Part shown: piece after piece, positions 47,762 to 56,496 of the stretch
Layout: every line of letters begins with the position of its first letter
How positions within the stretch are numbered: the stretch's first letter is position 1
NCBI RefSeq assembly: GCF_029626225.1
Contig: NZ_JARUBP010000001.1
Coordinates: 5,456,001 to 5,520,000 of the forward strand
DNA: 64,000 nucleotides
From: Asanoa sp. WMMD1127
GTDB taxonomy: Bacteria; Actinomycetota; Actinomycetes; Mycobacteriales; Micromonosporaceae
Reading direction: 5' to 3'
The notes under the pieces: model-generated
Seen by the model: only the letters and a program-made list of their open reading frames with translations
The model's database searches: none
What the model was told of the DNA's origin: nothing
Program-made: the position numbers and the translations under genes

Positions 47762-48961
47762 ATGGCTGACGGGCCGGGTTCGGGCGCCTACCGCACGCTG
47801 CACCTCGACACCAGCCGCACCCGCACGCAGTTCGCCGACTTCCCGATGCCGGACGACTGGCCCGACTACCCGCGGCACGACCGGATTCTCGGCTACCTGA
47901 CCGACTACGCCGACCACTTCGGACTCCGGCCCGCGATCCGGCACGGGCACGTCGTCACCGGGGTCCGCCGCTCGCCGGACGGCGACTGGTCGGTGACCGC
48001 TTCCGGGCCGGCAGGCCCCGTCTCGGTGCGCACGAGCGCGGTCGTCGTGGCGTCCGGACACAACAGCGTGCCCCGCTCGCCGGATCCGGTGCTGGCCGGG
48101 CTGACGTCGAAACAGCTGCACAGCCACGACTACCGGGAGCCGGCCCAGCTCGCCGGGCAGCGGGTGCTGGTGGTCGGCGGCGGCAACTCGGCCATGGACA
48201 TCGCCGCCGACGCGGCGCAGGTGGCGGAGCGGACGATCCTCTCGTTGCGGCGCGGGGTCTGGGTGGTGCCGAAATACCTGTTCGGCCGCCCGTCCGACAC
48301 GCTCAACGGCGCCTTGGCCAAGCGGCTGCCCTGGCGGCTGCGGCAGGTGGTGAGCCAGGCGACGCTGCGCCTCGCGGCCGGCGATCCGCGTGCCCGCGGC
48401 CTGCCCGCGCCGGCGCACGGGTTCCTGCAGGACCATCCGACGCTGTCGGACCTGCTGCTGACCCGGGTCGGCCACGGCGACATCGCCGTCCGGGGCGCGA
48501 TCGCGGGCGCGGACGGCGCGGTCGTCGAGTTCGCCGACGGCCGCCGCGACGAGGTCGACCTGGTGGTGTGGTGCACCGGCTACCGGGCCGAGATCCCGTT
48601 CCTCGACCCGCCGGCGGCCGGCGACCGGGTGCCGCTCTACCGACACGTCTTCCACCTCGACGAGCCGGGCCTGTTCCTCGTGGGACTGATGCAGTCGACC
48701 GGCGCCGCACTGCCCATTGTGGAGGCTCAGGCCCGGCTTGTCGCGGCCCACCTGGCCGGCGACCACGCCCTGCCCACCCCGGCGGAGCAGCGGGCCGATC
48801 GGGCGGCCCGGCTGCGTCGGGCCCACCAGCGGTGGGGCGACCGGCGCACCGCCATGCGCATCGACTTCGACGCCTACCTCGCCCTCGCGGCCGACGAGCT
48901 GCGCCAGGGCCGGCGCCGCCGGGCCCGGGGCAGGGGAGTCGCCTGGACGGAGGTCCCGTGA
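47762..48961 (+). CDS. Flavin-containing monooxygenase lacking its N-terminal FAD-binding segment (truncated)
   Basis: The protein from ATG 47762 has 399 residues and begins near YRTLHLDTSRTRTQFADFPMP, a region that in FMOs follows about 45-60 residues bearing the FAD GxGxxG. The rest is intact: the second nucleotide-binding motif VLVVGGGNSAMDIAAD, VVWCTGYRAEIPF and GLFLVGL. No GxGxxG was found in any frame between the transporter start and this gene. It is either a broken gene or, less likely, works with an unusual cofactor arrangement. Its TGA overlaps the SDR start (GTGA), so the downstream gene may still be translated from it. Confidence 0.7.
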   Translation: MADGPGSGAYRTLHLDTSRTRTQFADFPMPDDWPDYPRHDRILGYLTDYADHFGLRPAIRHGHVVTGVRRSPDGDWSVTASGPAGPVSVRTSAVVVASGHNSVPRSPDPVLAGLTSKQLHSHDYREPAQLAGQRVLVVGGGNSAMDIAADAAQVAERTILSLRRGVWVVPKYLFGRPSDTLNGALAKRLPWRLRQVVSQATLRLAAGDPRARGLPAPAHGFLQDHPTLSDLLLTRVGHGDIAVRGAIAGADGAVVEFADGRRDEVDLVVWCTGYRAEIPFLDPPAAGDRVPLYRHVFHLDEPGLFLVGLMQSTGAALPIVEAQARLVAAHLAGDHALPTPAEQRADRAARLRRAHQRWGDRRTAMRIDFDAYLALAADELRQGRRRRARGRGVAWTEVP

Positions 48962-49764
48962 AGCTGCACGGCAGGCGCGTCGTCGTGACCGGCGCGGCCG
49001 GCACGATCGGCCGGGCGCTGACGGCGACCCTGGAAGCCGGCGGCGCGCGGGTGGTCGGCCTCGACCTGGCCGGCGCGACCATCCACTGTGACCTCACCGA
49101 CGCCGGCCAGGTGCGCGCCGCCGTGGCGACGGCGGTCGACCGGCTCGGCGGGCTCGACCTGCTCGTCAACAACGCCGGCATCGGCGGCCCCGCGCCGGCC
49201 GAGCTCGCCCCGGACGCGGTGGTGCGGCGGCAGCTCGAGGTGAACCTGCTGGCCGCCTGGTCGACGACGGCGGCGGCGATCCCGGCGCTCGAGGAGTCGC
49301 GGGGCCGGATCGTGTTCATCGCCAGCCGGATGGCGCTGCTGCCACTGCCGCTGGCGGCCGCGTACGGCGTCAGCAAGCGTGCCCTCGTCGCCTATGCCGA
49401 CGCCCTGCGCCTGGAGGTCGGCACCCACATCGGCGTCAGCGTCGTCTATCCGAGCATGGTCGCCTCGCCGATCCACGACTCCACCGCGGCCGCCGGCCTG
49501 TCGCTGGACGGGGTGTCCCGCTTCGAGCCCGTCGAGGGCGTGGTCGCCGCGGTGCTGCGGGCGGCCACCGCCCGCCGCGCCCCGGCCGACCTCGCCACCA
49601 CCGGGCGGGGCCGGGTGGAGCTGGCCGTCGCCCGGCACTTCCCTGGCCTGGCACGCCGGCTCGTCACCCGGACCGTCGCCGGCCGCCTCGCTGCCGGCGC
49701 GTTCGACAGCGCCCCGCTCGCCGCGGGCCTGCGCCGGCGCGGCCTACCTCCCGGCTCGGCGTAA
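48958..49764 (+). CDS. Short-chain dehydrogenase/reductase
   Basis: The 268-residue classical SDR has the cofactor motif VVVTGAAGTIGRAL, LVNNAGIGG and the active-site YGVSK (AAYGVSKRALVAY). The catalytic Ser is in FIASRMALLP. It starts at GTG 48958 with GGAGG upstream, coupled by GTGA to the monooxygenase fragment. The substrate is unknown; pairing with an FMO suggests ketone or alcohol chemistry. Confidence 0.88.
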   Translation: MKLHGRRVVVTGAAGTIGRALTATLEAGGARVVGLDLAGATIHCDLTDAGQVRAAVATAVDRLGGLDLLVNNAGIGGPAPAELAPDAVVRRQLEVNLLAAWSTTAAAIPALEESRGRIVFIASRMALLPLPLAAAYGVSKRALVAYADALRLEVGTHIGVSVVYPSMVASPIHDSTAAAGLSLDGVSRFEPVEGVVAAVLRAATARRAPADLATTGRGRVELAVARHFPGLARRLVTRTVAGRLAAGAFDSAPLAAGLRRRGLPPGSA

Positions 49765-49884
49765 GGCGGCCACTGAACAGCTGGGTCGCGGTCGTCGCGC
49801 CGGCCGCCCATACCATTTGGCGGCAGGCCCAGCTGGCGGGTTCGCCGCCCGACCGTCCGTATATCTCCGATGCGGACACTTTGT

Positions 49885-50236
49885 GCGTCCATCGAGGACA
49901 GTCGGTTGCGGCTGATGGACGAGCGGGGGTGTCGACCTCACGATCCTCTCGCCGCGGGCGTCGGCCATGGGCCACCACGCGGGCGACGAGGCGACCAGTG
50001 CGGCCTCGGCCCGGCATCGCAACGACCTCGTGGCCCGGGTGACGGGGCGGTTCGCCGGTGTGTGCCAGCTGCCGCAGTCGCGCGACACGCGCCATCGCCC
50101 GGTCGGTGCCCGAGCTGCGGCGCTGCGTCGCGGAGCTCGGCTTCGTCGGTTGCGTCTGGCACCCGCCGATCGGGCCAAGGTCTACGAGCACAGCGCCCGC
50201 CGCGTCTGTCCCCGCCTCGGGGCGCTCACCGGGTGA
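49885..50236 (+). pseudogene. Remnant of an amidohydrolase-2 family gene
   Basis: Three successive frames give homologous pieces of one protein: DSRLRLMDERG, then VDLTILSPRASAMGHHAGDEATSAASARHRNDLVARV...FAGVCQLPQS, then ARSVPELRRCVAELGFVGCVWHP. These read like the first third of ACMSD/OMA-hydratase-type amidohydrolases, but two frameshifts separate them, and both the N-terminal metal motif and the C-terminal half are missing. It is a dead fragment upstream of the alcohol dehydrogenase genes. Confidence 0.7.
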
Positions 50237-50306
50237 CCGCTGTTTGCGACGGGTTCGAGCGGGTAGCCACCGCCTGGACGCCCGTCCGTGACAGCGGAGG
50301 TTGCTG

Positions 50307-51455
50307 ATGCGTGCCATGGTCTACCGGGGCCCCTACCGGATCCGCCTGGAGGAGAAGGACCGGCCGTCGATCGAGCATCCGAACGACGCCGTCGTGCGGG
50401 TGACCCGGGCGGCGATCTGCGGCTCTGACCTGCACCTTTACCACGGCATGATGCCGGACACCCGGGTCGGCACGACCTTCGGGCACGAGTTCATCGGCGT
50501 CGTGGACGAGGTCGGTCCGTCGGTCGAGAACCTGAAGCCCGGCGACCGCGTGATGGTGCCGTTCAACATCTTCTGCGGCTCCTGCTACTTCTGCGCCCGC
50601 GGTCTCTATTCGAACTGTCACAACGTCAACCCGAACGCGACGGCCGTCGGCGGCATCTACGGCTACTCGCACACGACGGGCGGCTACGACGGTGGCCAGG
50701 CGGAGTTCGTCCGGGTGCCGTTCGCCGACGTCGGGCCGACGGTCATTCCCGAGTGGATGGACGAGGACGACGCCGTCCTGCTCACCGACGCCCTCGCCAC
50801 CGGCTACTTCGGCGCGCAGCTCGGCGACATCGTCGAAGGGGACGTGGTTGTGGTGTTCGGCGCCGGGCCGGTGGGCCTGTTCGCCGCGAAGTCCGCCTGG
50901 CTGATGGGCGCCGGCCGGGTCATCGTGATCGACCACCTCGACTACCGGCTGGCCAAGGCGGCCGAGTTCGCGCAGGCGGAAACCCTGAACTTCGTCGAGT
51001 ACGACGACATCGTGGTGCACCTGAAGCGCCTCACCGACCACCTCGGGGCCGACGTCGTGATCGACGCCGCGGGTGCGGAGGCGGACGGCAACTTCCTGCA
51101 GCACGTGACGGCCACGCGCCTCAAGCTGCAGGGCGGGTCACCCATCGCGCTCAACTGGGCGATCGACTCGGTGCGCAAGGGCGGCACCGTCTCGGTGATG
51201 GGCGCCTACGGGCCGATGTTCAGCCTGGTCAAGTTCGGCGACGCGATGAACAAGGGCCTCACGTTGCGGATGAACCAGTGCCCGGTGAAGCGGCAGTGGC
51301 CCCGGCTGTTCGAGCACATCCGCAACGGCTACCTGAAGCCCAGCGACATCATCACCCACCGCGTGCCGCTCGAGCACATCGCCGAGGCGTACCACATCTT
51401 CTCGGCGAGGCTCGACGGTTGCATCAAGCCGATCATCATGCCCAGCGCCGCCTGA
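50307..51455 (+). CDS. Zinc-dependent alcohol/formaldehyde-type dehydrogenase
   Basis: The 382-residue MDR protein begins MRAMVYRGPYRIRLEEKDRP (ATG 50307, CGGAGG site). Catalytic zinc ligands appear in ICGSDLHLYHG and FGHEFIG, structural zinc cysteines in FCGSCYFCARGLYSNC, and the NAD(P) motif in VFGAGPVGLFAAKSAWLMGAG. The long central insert resembles glutathione-independent formaldehyde-dehydrogenase relatives. It is first in a string with a second such enzyme and an aldehyde dehydrogenase, so alcohol-to-acid oxidation or aldehyde detoxification is likely. Confidence 0.88.
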   Translation: MRAMVYRGPYRIRLEEKDRPSIEHPNDAVVRVTRAAICGSDLHLYHGMMPDTRVGTTFGHEFIGVVDEVGPSVENLKPGDRVMVPFNIFCGSCYFCARGLYSNCHNVNPNATAVGGIYGYSHTTGGYDGGQAEFVRVPFADVGPTVIPEWMDEDDAVLLTDALATGYFGAQLGDIVEGDVVVVFGAGPVGLFAAKSAWLMGAGRVIVIDHLDYRLAKAAEFAQAETLNFVEYDDIVVHLKRLTDHLGADVVIDAAGAEADGNFLQHVTATRLKLQGGSPIALNWAIDSVRKGGTVSVMGAYGPMFSLVKFGDAMNKGLTLRMNQCPVKRQWPRLFEHIRNGYLKPSDIITHRVPLEHIAEAYHIFSARLDGCIKPIIMPSAA

Positions 51456-51472
51456 GACCGCCGGAGCGAACC

Positions 51473-52039
51473 ATGGCCTACACGCCCGACAAGCCCAAGC
51501 TCGCCGAGTCGAGCGACGAGCTGCGCGCCCGCATCCCCGGTTGGGGCGTCGACCTCGACCCGAGCGACCGGCCGTCGGTGCCGCAGGAGCGGTTCGACCC
51601 GATCGCGCGGTGGGAGTTCCCGGAACGGCAGCCCGAACGGCGGCCGCGGGAACGCTCGGTCGAGCACAAGTTCCTGACGCCGGTGTTCGGCACCACCTGC
51701 CCGCCCCGCGGCCTCTCCGGGGTGATCCGCCGGCACGCCTACCGTGCCTACAGCGAAGGCCGGGCGGCGCACTGGCTGCTCCTGCTCGCCGCCGACCGGG
51801 TGGACACGGTCGAGAGCATCCTGCGGTCGTTCGCCTCGACACGGCCCGACAACCCGATCACCGAGACCGGCCTCCGCGGTGAGATCACGGGCCACGGGGT
51901 GGCGTCGCGCCAGGACCAGCAGCGCGCCGACCGCGTGCACCAGGCGCTGGACCCGTTCTTCAACGCGGCACCCTGGCTGTTGGCCGGCGCAATCGCATTC
52001 GCCGTCGTCCGGCGGGCCGCGCGGCGAGCCTCGGACTGA
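51473..52039 (+). CDS. Hypothetical protein with C-terminal membrane segment
   Basis: The 188-residue protein begins MAYTPDKPKLAESSDELRAR. It has an Arg/Pro-rich N-terminal half (RWEFPERQPERRPRERS), a segment FLTPVFGTTCPPRGLSGVIRRHAYRAYSEGRAAHWLLLLAADRVDTVE, and one hydrophobic helix near the C terminus (APWLLAGAIAFAVVRRAAR). I do not recognise the family. It is 17 bp after the first alcohol dehydrogenase and on the same strand, so it may tether or assist the pathway at the membrane. Confidence 0.7.
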   Translation: MAYTPDKPKLAESSDELRARIPGWGVDLDPSDRPSVPQERFDPIARWEFPERQPERRPRERSVEHKFLTPVFGTTCPPRGLSGVIRRHAYRAYSEGRAAHWLLLLAADRVDTVESILRSFASTRPDNPITETGLRGEITGHGVASRQDQQRADRVHQALDPFFNAAPWLLAGAIAFAVVRRAARRASD

Positions 52040-52131
52040 AGCGGCGCGCCCGGCAGCGGGCCGCATATCGGCGGTGATGCCGGGTAGGCACACCGCACCG
52101 GGCGGACCGGTCACGATCGAGGGAGTCAGGC

Positions 52132-53334
52132 ATGAAGGCAGTGGTGTGGCACGGCGTCGGCGACATTCGGCTCGACGACGTGCCCGAACCGAAGATCCAG
52201 TCCGACACCGACGCGATCGTGCGGATCACGACCAGCGCCATCTGCGGCACCGACCTGCACCTCGTCCGGGGCACGATGCCCGGGATGCGCGACGGCACGG
52301 TGATCGGCCACGAGGCCGTGGGGGAGGTCGTCGAGGTCGGGTCGGGCGTGCGCAACTTCTCGACCGGCGACCGCGTCGTGATCCCGTCGACCATCTCCTG
52401 CGGCTACTGCTCCTACTGCCGGGCCGGCTACCAGGCCCAGTGCGACAACGCCAACCCCGGCGGCAAGCTCGCCGGCACCGCCTTCTACGGCGGCCCCGAG
52501 GCGGCGGGGGCCTTCGACGGCCTCCAGGCCGAGTACGCGCGCACCCCGTACGCCAACTCGAGTCTCGTGCCCGTGCCGCCCGGTGTCAGCGACGCCCAAG
52601 CGATCATGGTCTCCGACATCTTCCCGACGGCCTGGTTCGGCGCGAAGCTCGCCGAGGTCAGCACCGGCGACACCGTGGCCGTGTTCGGTGCCGGGCCGGT
52701 CGGGCAGCTGGCGATCCTCTCCGCCTACCTGCAGGGCGCCGGCCGGGTCATCGCCGTCGACCACAACGCCGACCGGCTCGCGCTCGCCCAGGCCCAGCAC
52801 GCCGAGACCGTCGATTTCGACACCGAGGAGCCGGTGGCCGCGATCCAGGACCTGACCGGCGGCATCGGCGTCGACCGGGTGATCGACGCCGTCGGGGTCG
52901 ACGCGGAGCGGCCCGCGACCGGCGTGCCGGCCGAGCAGGCGGAGCAGTTCGACGCCGAGCGCGACCAGACCGCCCCCGAGAGCGACGCGCGCAGCGGGCA
53001 GTGGGCGCCCGGCGACGCGCCGAGCCAGGTGTCGCGGTGGGCGGCCCAGGCCGTGGCCAAGGCCGGCACGATCGGCATCATCGGCGTCTATCCGCAAACG
53101 GTCAGCAGCTACCCGATCGGTGTGGTGATGAACAAGAACCTCACCGTCAAGACCGGCAACTGCAACCACCGCCACTACATGCCGCACCTGCTCCAGCTCG
53201 TCGCCGCCGGCGCGGTGGACCCGGCCCTGCTCCTCACCGAGCAGGAGCCGATGAGCGACGTCCTGGCCGCCTACCGCGAGTTCGACCGCCGCGAACCGGG
53301 ATGGATCAAGGTCGCGCTCAACACGGCCACGTGA
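52132..53334 (+). CDS. Second zinc-dependent alcohol dehydrogenase (formaldehyde-dehydrogenase-like)
   Basis: The 400-residue MDR enzyme begins MKAVVWHGVGDIRLDDVPEP and has zinc motifs ICGTDLHLVRG, IGHEAVG and SCGYCSYCRAGYQAQC, with nucleotide motif VFGAGPVGQLAILSAYLQGAG. An insertion rich in Asp/Glu/Ala (DAERPATGVPAEQAEQFDAE...) near residue 260 is typical of glutathione-independent formaldehyde dehydrogenase-like proteins. It is only distantly similar to the first copy. The aldehyde dehydrogenase starts 9 bp later. Confidence 0.88.
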   Translation: MKAVVWHGVGDIRLDDVPEPKIQSDTDAIVRITTSAICGTDLHLVRGTMPGMRDGTVIGHEAVGEVVEVGSGVRNFSTGDRVVIPSTISCGYCSYCRAGYQAQCDNANPGGKLAGTAFYGGPEAAGAFDGLQAEYARTPYANSSLVPVPPGVSDAQAIMVSDIFPTAWFGAKLAEVSTGDTVAVFGAGPVGQLAILSAYLQGAGRVIAVDHNADRLALAQAQHAETVDFDTEEPVAAIQDLTGGIGVDRVIDAVGVDAERPATGVPAEQAEQFDAERDQTAPESDARSGQWAPGDAPSQVSRWAAQAVAKAGTIGIIGVYPQTVSSYPIGVVMNKNLTVKTGNCNHRHYMPHLLQLVAAGAVDPALLLTEQEPMSDVLAAYREFDRREPGWIKVALNTAT

Positions 53335-53343
53335 GGACCGGCC

Positions 53344-54804
53344 ATGGGACTGTTGGACGACGTGACCGTGTGGGGTGGCAAGGTCTTCACCGGTGAGTGG
53401 ACCGCCACCGGCCACACGATGCCGGCCACCGAACCGGCGACCGGTGACGTGCTCGGCGAGGTCGGCACCGCCGACGCCAAGAGGCTCGCCGAATCCGCGG
53501 AGCGGGCGGCCGAGGCCGGTCGGGCCTGGGCCGGCGCACCGTTCCAGGAACGGGCCGACGTCCTGCGCCGGGCCGCGACACTGTTCGACGAACATCGAGC
53601 GGAGATCCTGACCTGGCTGGTACGCGAGGCCGGAAAGGCGGCGCCGGCCGCTCAGCTGGACTTCGACCTTGGCCTCGCCGAGCTCCGAGAAGCGGCGGCG
53701 CTGCCGGCCGAGCCGTGGGGCACGCTGTTGCGAACCACCCAACCCGGCCGGATCAGCCTCGCTCGGCGCGTCCCGCACGGCGTCGTCGCGGTGATCGCGC
53801 CGTGGAACTTCCCGTTGGTGCTCGCGCTGCGGTCGGTCGCTCCCGCGCTGGCCACCGGGAACGCCGTGGTCCTCAAGCCGGCCAGCGAGACGGCGGTGTG
53901 CTGCGGCGTGGCCATCGCCCGGCTGTTCGAGGAGGCCGGCCTGCCGCCGGGGGTGCTGCACATGCTGCCGGGCAAGGGCAGCGAGCTCGGCAACGCCGTC
54001 GCGGAGGACCCGCACATCGACATGGTGTCGTTCACCGGCTCGACCCCGGTCGGCCGGAAGCTGTCCGAGGCCGCCGGCAAGCATTTCAAGAAGATGGTCT
54101 CGGAGCTGGGCGGCAACAACGCGTTCGTGGTGCTCGAGGACGCCGACGTGGGGGCGGCCGCGGCCGCGGGCGCCTACGGCAGCTTCGCCCACCAGGGTCA
54201 GATCTGCATGGCCACCGGCCGGCACCTGGTCGCGGCGCCCATCGCCGCGCGCTACGTCGAAGCGGTGGCGAAGATCGCCGACGGGTTGACGGTCGGCGAC
54301 CCGCGCGACGACGTCGACCTCGGCCCCGTCATCAACGAGTCGCAGGCGGAGCACATCACGGACATCGTGGAGCGCAGCGTCGAAGCGGGCGCGCGGGTCG
54401 TGGCCGGCGGCACGCGGGACGGGCTGTTCCTGCGGCCCACGGTCCTGGCCGACGTCACGCCCGACATGCCGGCGTTCACCGAGGAGATCTTCGGACCGGT
54501 CGCGGTGATCACCTCGGTGCGCGACGACGATGAGGCGGTTCGCCTGGCCAACGCCACCCCGTACGGGCTCGTGGCCGGGATCCATGCCGGCTCGGCCGGC
54601 CGCGCCCGAGCGGTCGGGGAACGCCTGCGCGCCGGCATGATCCACATCAACGACCAGACGGTGAACGACGAGACGCCGGCGCCGTTCGGCGGCATCGGCG
54701 ACTCCGGCGGCAGCAGCCGCTTCGGCGCGCTGACCAACCTCGACGAGTTCACCGTCTGGCAATGGCTGACGGTGCGCGACACTCAGAGCCGCCCGACCCT
54801 TTAG
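53344..54804 (+). CDS. Aldehyde dehydrogenase (benzaldehyde/vanillin dehydrogenase-like)
   Basis: The 486-residue ALDH has VIAPWNFPLVLALRSVAPALATGN (cofactor site), FTGSTPVGRKL, the general-base Glu in VSELGGNN and the catalytic Cys in HQGQICMATGR. EEIFGPVAVI and NDETPAPFGGIGDSG complete the fold. The sequence style resembles benzaldehyde dehydrogenases. It would oxidise the aldehydes made by the two upstream alcohol dehydrogenases. Confidence 0.92.
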   Translation: MGLLDDVTVWGGKVFTGEWTATGHTMPATEPATGDVLGEVGTADAKRLAESAERAAEAGRAWAGAPFQERADVLRRAATLFDEHRAEILTWLVREAGKAAPAAQLDFDLGLAELREAAALPAEPWGTLLRTTQPGRISLARRVPHGVVAVIAPWNFPLVLALRSVAPALATGNAVVLKPASETAVCCGVAIARLFEEAGLPPGVLHMLPGKGSELGNAVAEDPHIDMVSFTGSTPVGRKLSEAAGKHFKKMVSELGGNNAFVVLEDADVGAAAAAGAYGSFAHQGQICMATGRHLVAAPIAARYVEAVAKIADGLTVGDPRDDVDLGPVINESQAEHITDIVERSVEAGARVVAGGTRDGLFLRPTVLADVTPDMPAFTEEIFGPVAVITSVRDDDEAVRLANATPYGLVAGIHAGSAGRARAVGERLRAGMIHINDQTVNDETPAPFGGIGDSGGSSRFGALTNLDEFTVWQWLTVRDTQSRPTL

Positions 54805-54807
54805 GGC

Positions 54808-55767
54808 CTATGCGCGTGGTGGCGGAAAGGGGTCGCCGCCCGGGGTGCGGCCGCGGAGGCGGGCGGCGACGAGCAGGGAGCCGAGCAGGAACAGGAGCCA
54901 GGCGGCCAGCACGAAGATCGGGCCGGCGTGTGGGGCGTCGCGGTAGTAGAGCAGGTTCCGCAGCGTGTCGACGGCGGCGCCGGCCGGGAGGAGCTCGGCC
55001 AGGATCCGGAAGAAGCCGGGGAGCAGGGGAGGGGCGACGGCGCCGCCGGAGGACGGCAGGCCCAGCACCATCAGGAACAGGAACGTGGGTACGAACGTCC
55101 ACGGTCCGGTGAGGATCTGCATGGTGGCCGCCCACAACGCCGCCACCATGATCATGCCGGCGACCGTTGCCCAGACGGCCGGGAACGGGCCTGCCTGCGC
55201 GCTGATCAGTGGTCCGGTCACGACGGTCATGACGCCGCCGGCCACCACGGCGAGGCCGACCATGCAGAGCAGCCAGCGGCGCAGCGACAGTGTCGCGGCG
55301 TGGGCCCGGAGCTGGAGCATGCTCACGAAGCCGGTGACGGTCGCGGCGACGGTGAGATAGAAGGGCAGCAGGCCGGCCGAGTCACCCGCCGGCAGCGGCC
55401 GCACGTCCACGACCGGGATGCCGGCCGCGGCCCGCTCGAACACGCGCGCGACCGAGCTGCCCGCGGCGCTGGCCACCAGCAGCCGCGCCTCCGCCCCGAA
55501 AGGCACCAGCGCCGCGTAGATGTCCTGGTCGCGCAGGGCCTCCTCCACCGCCGCGGCCGTCCCATAGGGCCGGAAGGCGAACCCGCCACGCGTCCGGGCC
55601 TGGAGCTCCGCGGCGGCGCGCTCGGTCGCGGTCGTGACCACGATGCCCGCGGGCACGTCGCGCGGCGTCGGCCGGTCGAGCGCCAGCGTGAACGAGGCGT
55701 TGAACAGCGGTCCGATCACGCACGCGACGGCGATGACGATGAGGGCGTTGCGGTGCGTGGGGTCCAT
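54808..55767 (-). CDS. ABC-2/YhgE-like integral membrane protein
   Basis: The 319-residue protein has one N-terminal helix (NALIVIAVACVIGPLFNASF), an extracytoplasmic domain of about 110 residues (GIVVTTATERAAAELQARTRGGF...AALVPFGAEARLLVASAAGSS) and then five to six helices ending LLFLLGSLLVAARLRG. This is the DUF3533/YhgE-Pip-like layout. I start at ATG 55767; an in-frame GTG near 55854 would add a basic N terminus (VRRRRFRRATGR). It is convergent with the aldehyde dehydrogenase, 3 bp apart. Function is unknown; it may be a permease or secretion-linked protein. Confidence 0.75.
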   Translation of the reverse strand: MDPTHRNALIVIAVACVIGPLFNASFTLALDRPTPRDVPAGIVVTTATERAAAELQARTRGGFAFRPYGTAAAVEEALRDQDIYAALVPFGAEARLLVASAAGSSVARVFERAAAGIPVVDVRPLPAGDSAGLLPFYLTVAATVTGFVSMLQLRAHAATLSLRRWLLCMVGLAVVAGGVMTVVTGPLISAQAGPFPAVWATVAGMIMVAALWAATMQILTGPWTFVPTFLFLMVLGLPSSGGAVAPPLLPGFFRILAELLPAGAAVDTLRNLLYYRDAPHAGPIFVLAAWLLFLLGSLLVAARLRGRTPGGDPFPPPRA

Positions 55768-55897
55768 CGGCGTGCCGCGTCGGATCCCCGGCACTGCGTC
55801 GCTCCCCGCCTCGAGCCGACCGGTCGCGCGCCGGAAGCGGCGGCGCCTCACGGACCATAACCCCGACGGGTACGCCGGCGCGGTGAAACAGGCGCCG

Positions 55898-56065
55898 TTA
55901 CCTCCCCTCGGTGTTTTCCTCCTGCTTTCGGGACCGGGACCGGGGCCGGTCGCGCTCGTCGAGGTCCTCGCCCTCCTTGAGGCTCTCCAGATCCTTGAGA
56001 ACGGGCTTGAGCAGGACGTCGTCGGTCTTCGAGGTCTTCTCGTAGCTCTCTTCGGGCTCACTCAT
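55898..56065 (-). CDS. Small acidic/charged protein, 55 residues
   Basis: On the minus strand from ATG 56065 a clean frame reads MSEPEESYEKTSKTDDVLLK, continues through a conserved-looking PVLKDLESLKEGEDLDERDR and ends in an Arg/Ser-rich tail before TAA at 55898. It is highly charged, probably unstructured, and has no cysteine. Its codon usage is normal for the genome. It is divergent from the DUF2795 gene about 80 bp away. I do not recognise the family. Confidence 0.6.
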   Translation of the reverse strand: MSEPEESYEKTSKTDDVLLKPVLKDLESLKEGEDLDERDRPRSRSRKQEENTEGR

Positions 56066-56146
56066 GCCGCCCGCCTACCCGCCTGCCCGCCGGACATGCG
56101 CGTTGGGACAGTCGTTAGCGATGGTGCCAGGCGGGTAGCGGCGGCC

Positions 56147-56380
56147 ATGGAGAAGAAGAGATGGGAGGCCGTGGCCGCGGTGCTGCGCGACGCCGGCTTC
56201 CCCGTCAACCGGCAGGATCTCGTCAACCACGCCCGGCTGCAGGGCGCCGACGACGCCACGCTGTGGCTGATCCGGCAGCTGCCGATCGGCGTCTACCGCA
56301 ACCTCGTCGAGGTGCGCGACCGGGCCGAGCGACTCCCGGACGTCGCCGCGACCGGCGCCGTCGCCGCGCCGGCGCGCTGA
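56147..56380 (+). CDS. DUF2795-like small protein
   Basis: The 77-residue protein begins MEKKRWEAVAAVLRDAGFPVNRQDLVNHARLQGADDATLWLIRQLP. The VAAVLRDAGFPVNRQDLVNHAR and LIRQLPIGVYRNLVEV pattern fits DUF2795, a small helical domain common in actinobacteria and of unknown role. The start is ATG 56147. Confidence 0.7.
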   Translation: MEKKRWEAVAAVLRDAGFPVNRQDLVNHARLQGADDATLWLIRQLPIGVYRNLVEVRDRAERLPDVAATGAVAAPAR

Positions 56381-56431
56381 CCGGATCGAACCATTGACAT
56401 GCGACACGGTGAGATGTCAGCATCCCATCAG

Positions 56432-56447
56432 TTGGGAGCGCTCCCAA
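56432..56447. promoter_or_regulatory. Perfect CebR-type operator upstream of the GH9 cellulase
   Basis: TTGGGAGCGCTCCCAA is a perfect 16-bp palindrome matching the TGGGAGCGCTCCCA consensus of the cellobiose-responsive LacI-family repressor CebR in Streptomyces and relatives. It lies 50 bp before the GH9 start, in promoter position. The cebR gene itself is not in the window. Confidence 0.85.
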
Positions 56448-56496
56448 TGATCTCATCACTTTCGATGCACCGTCCACCCTCATCGGAAGGACATCC

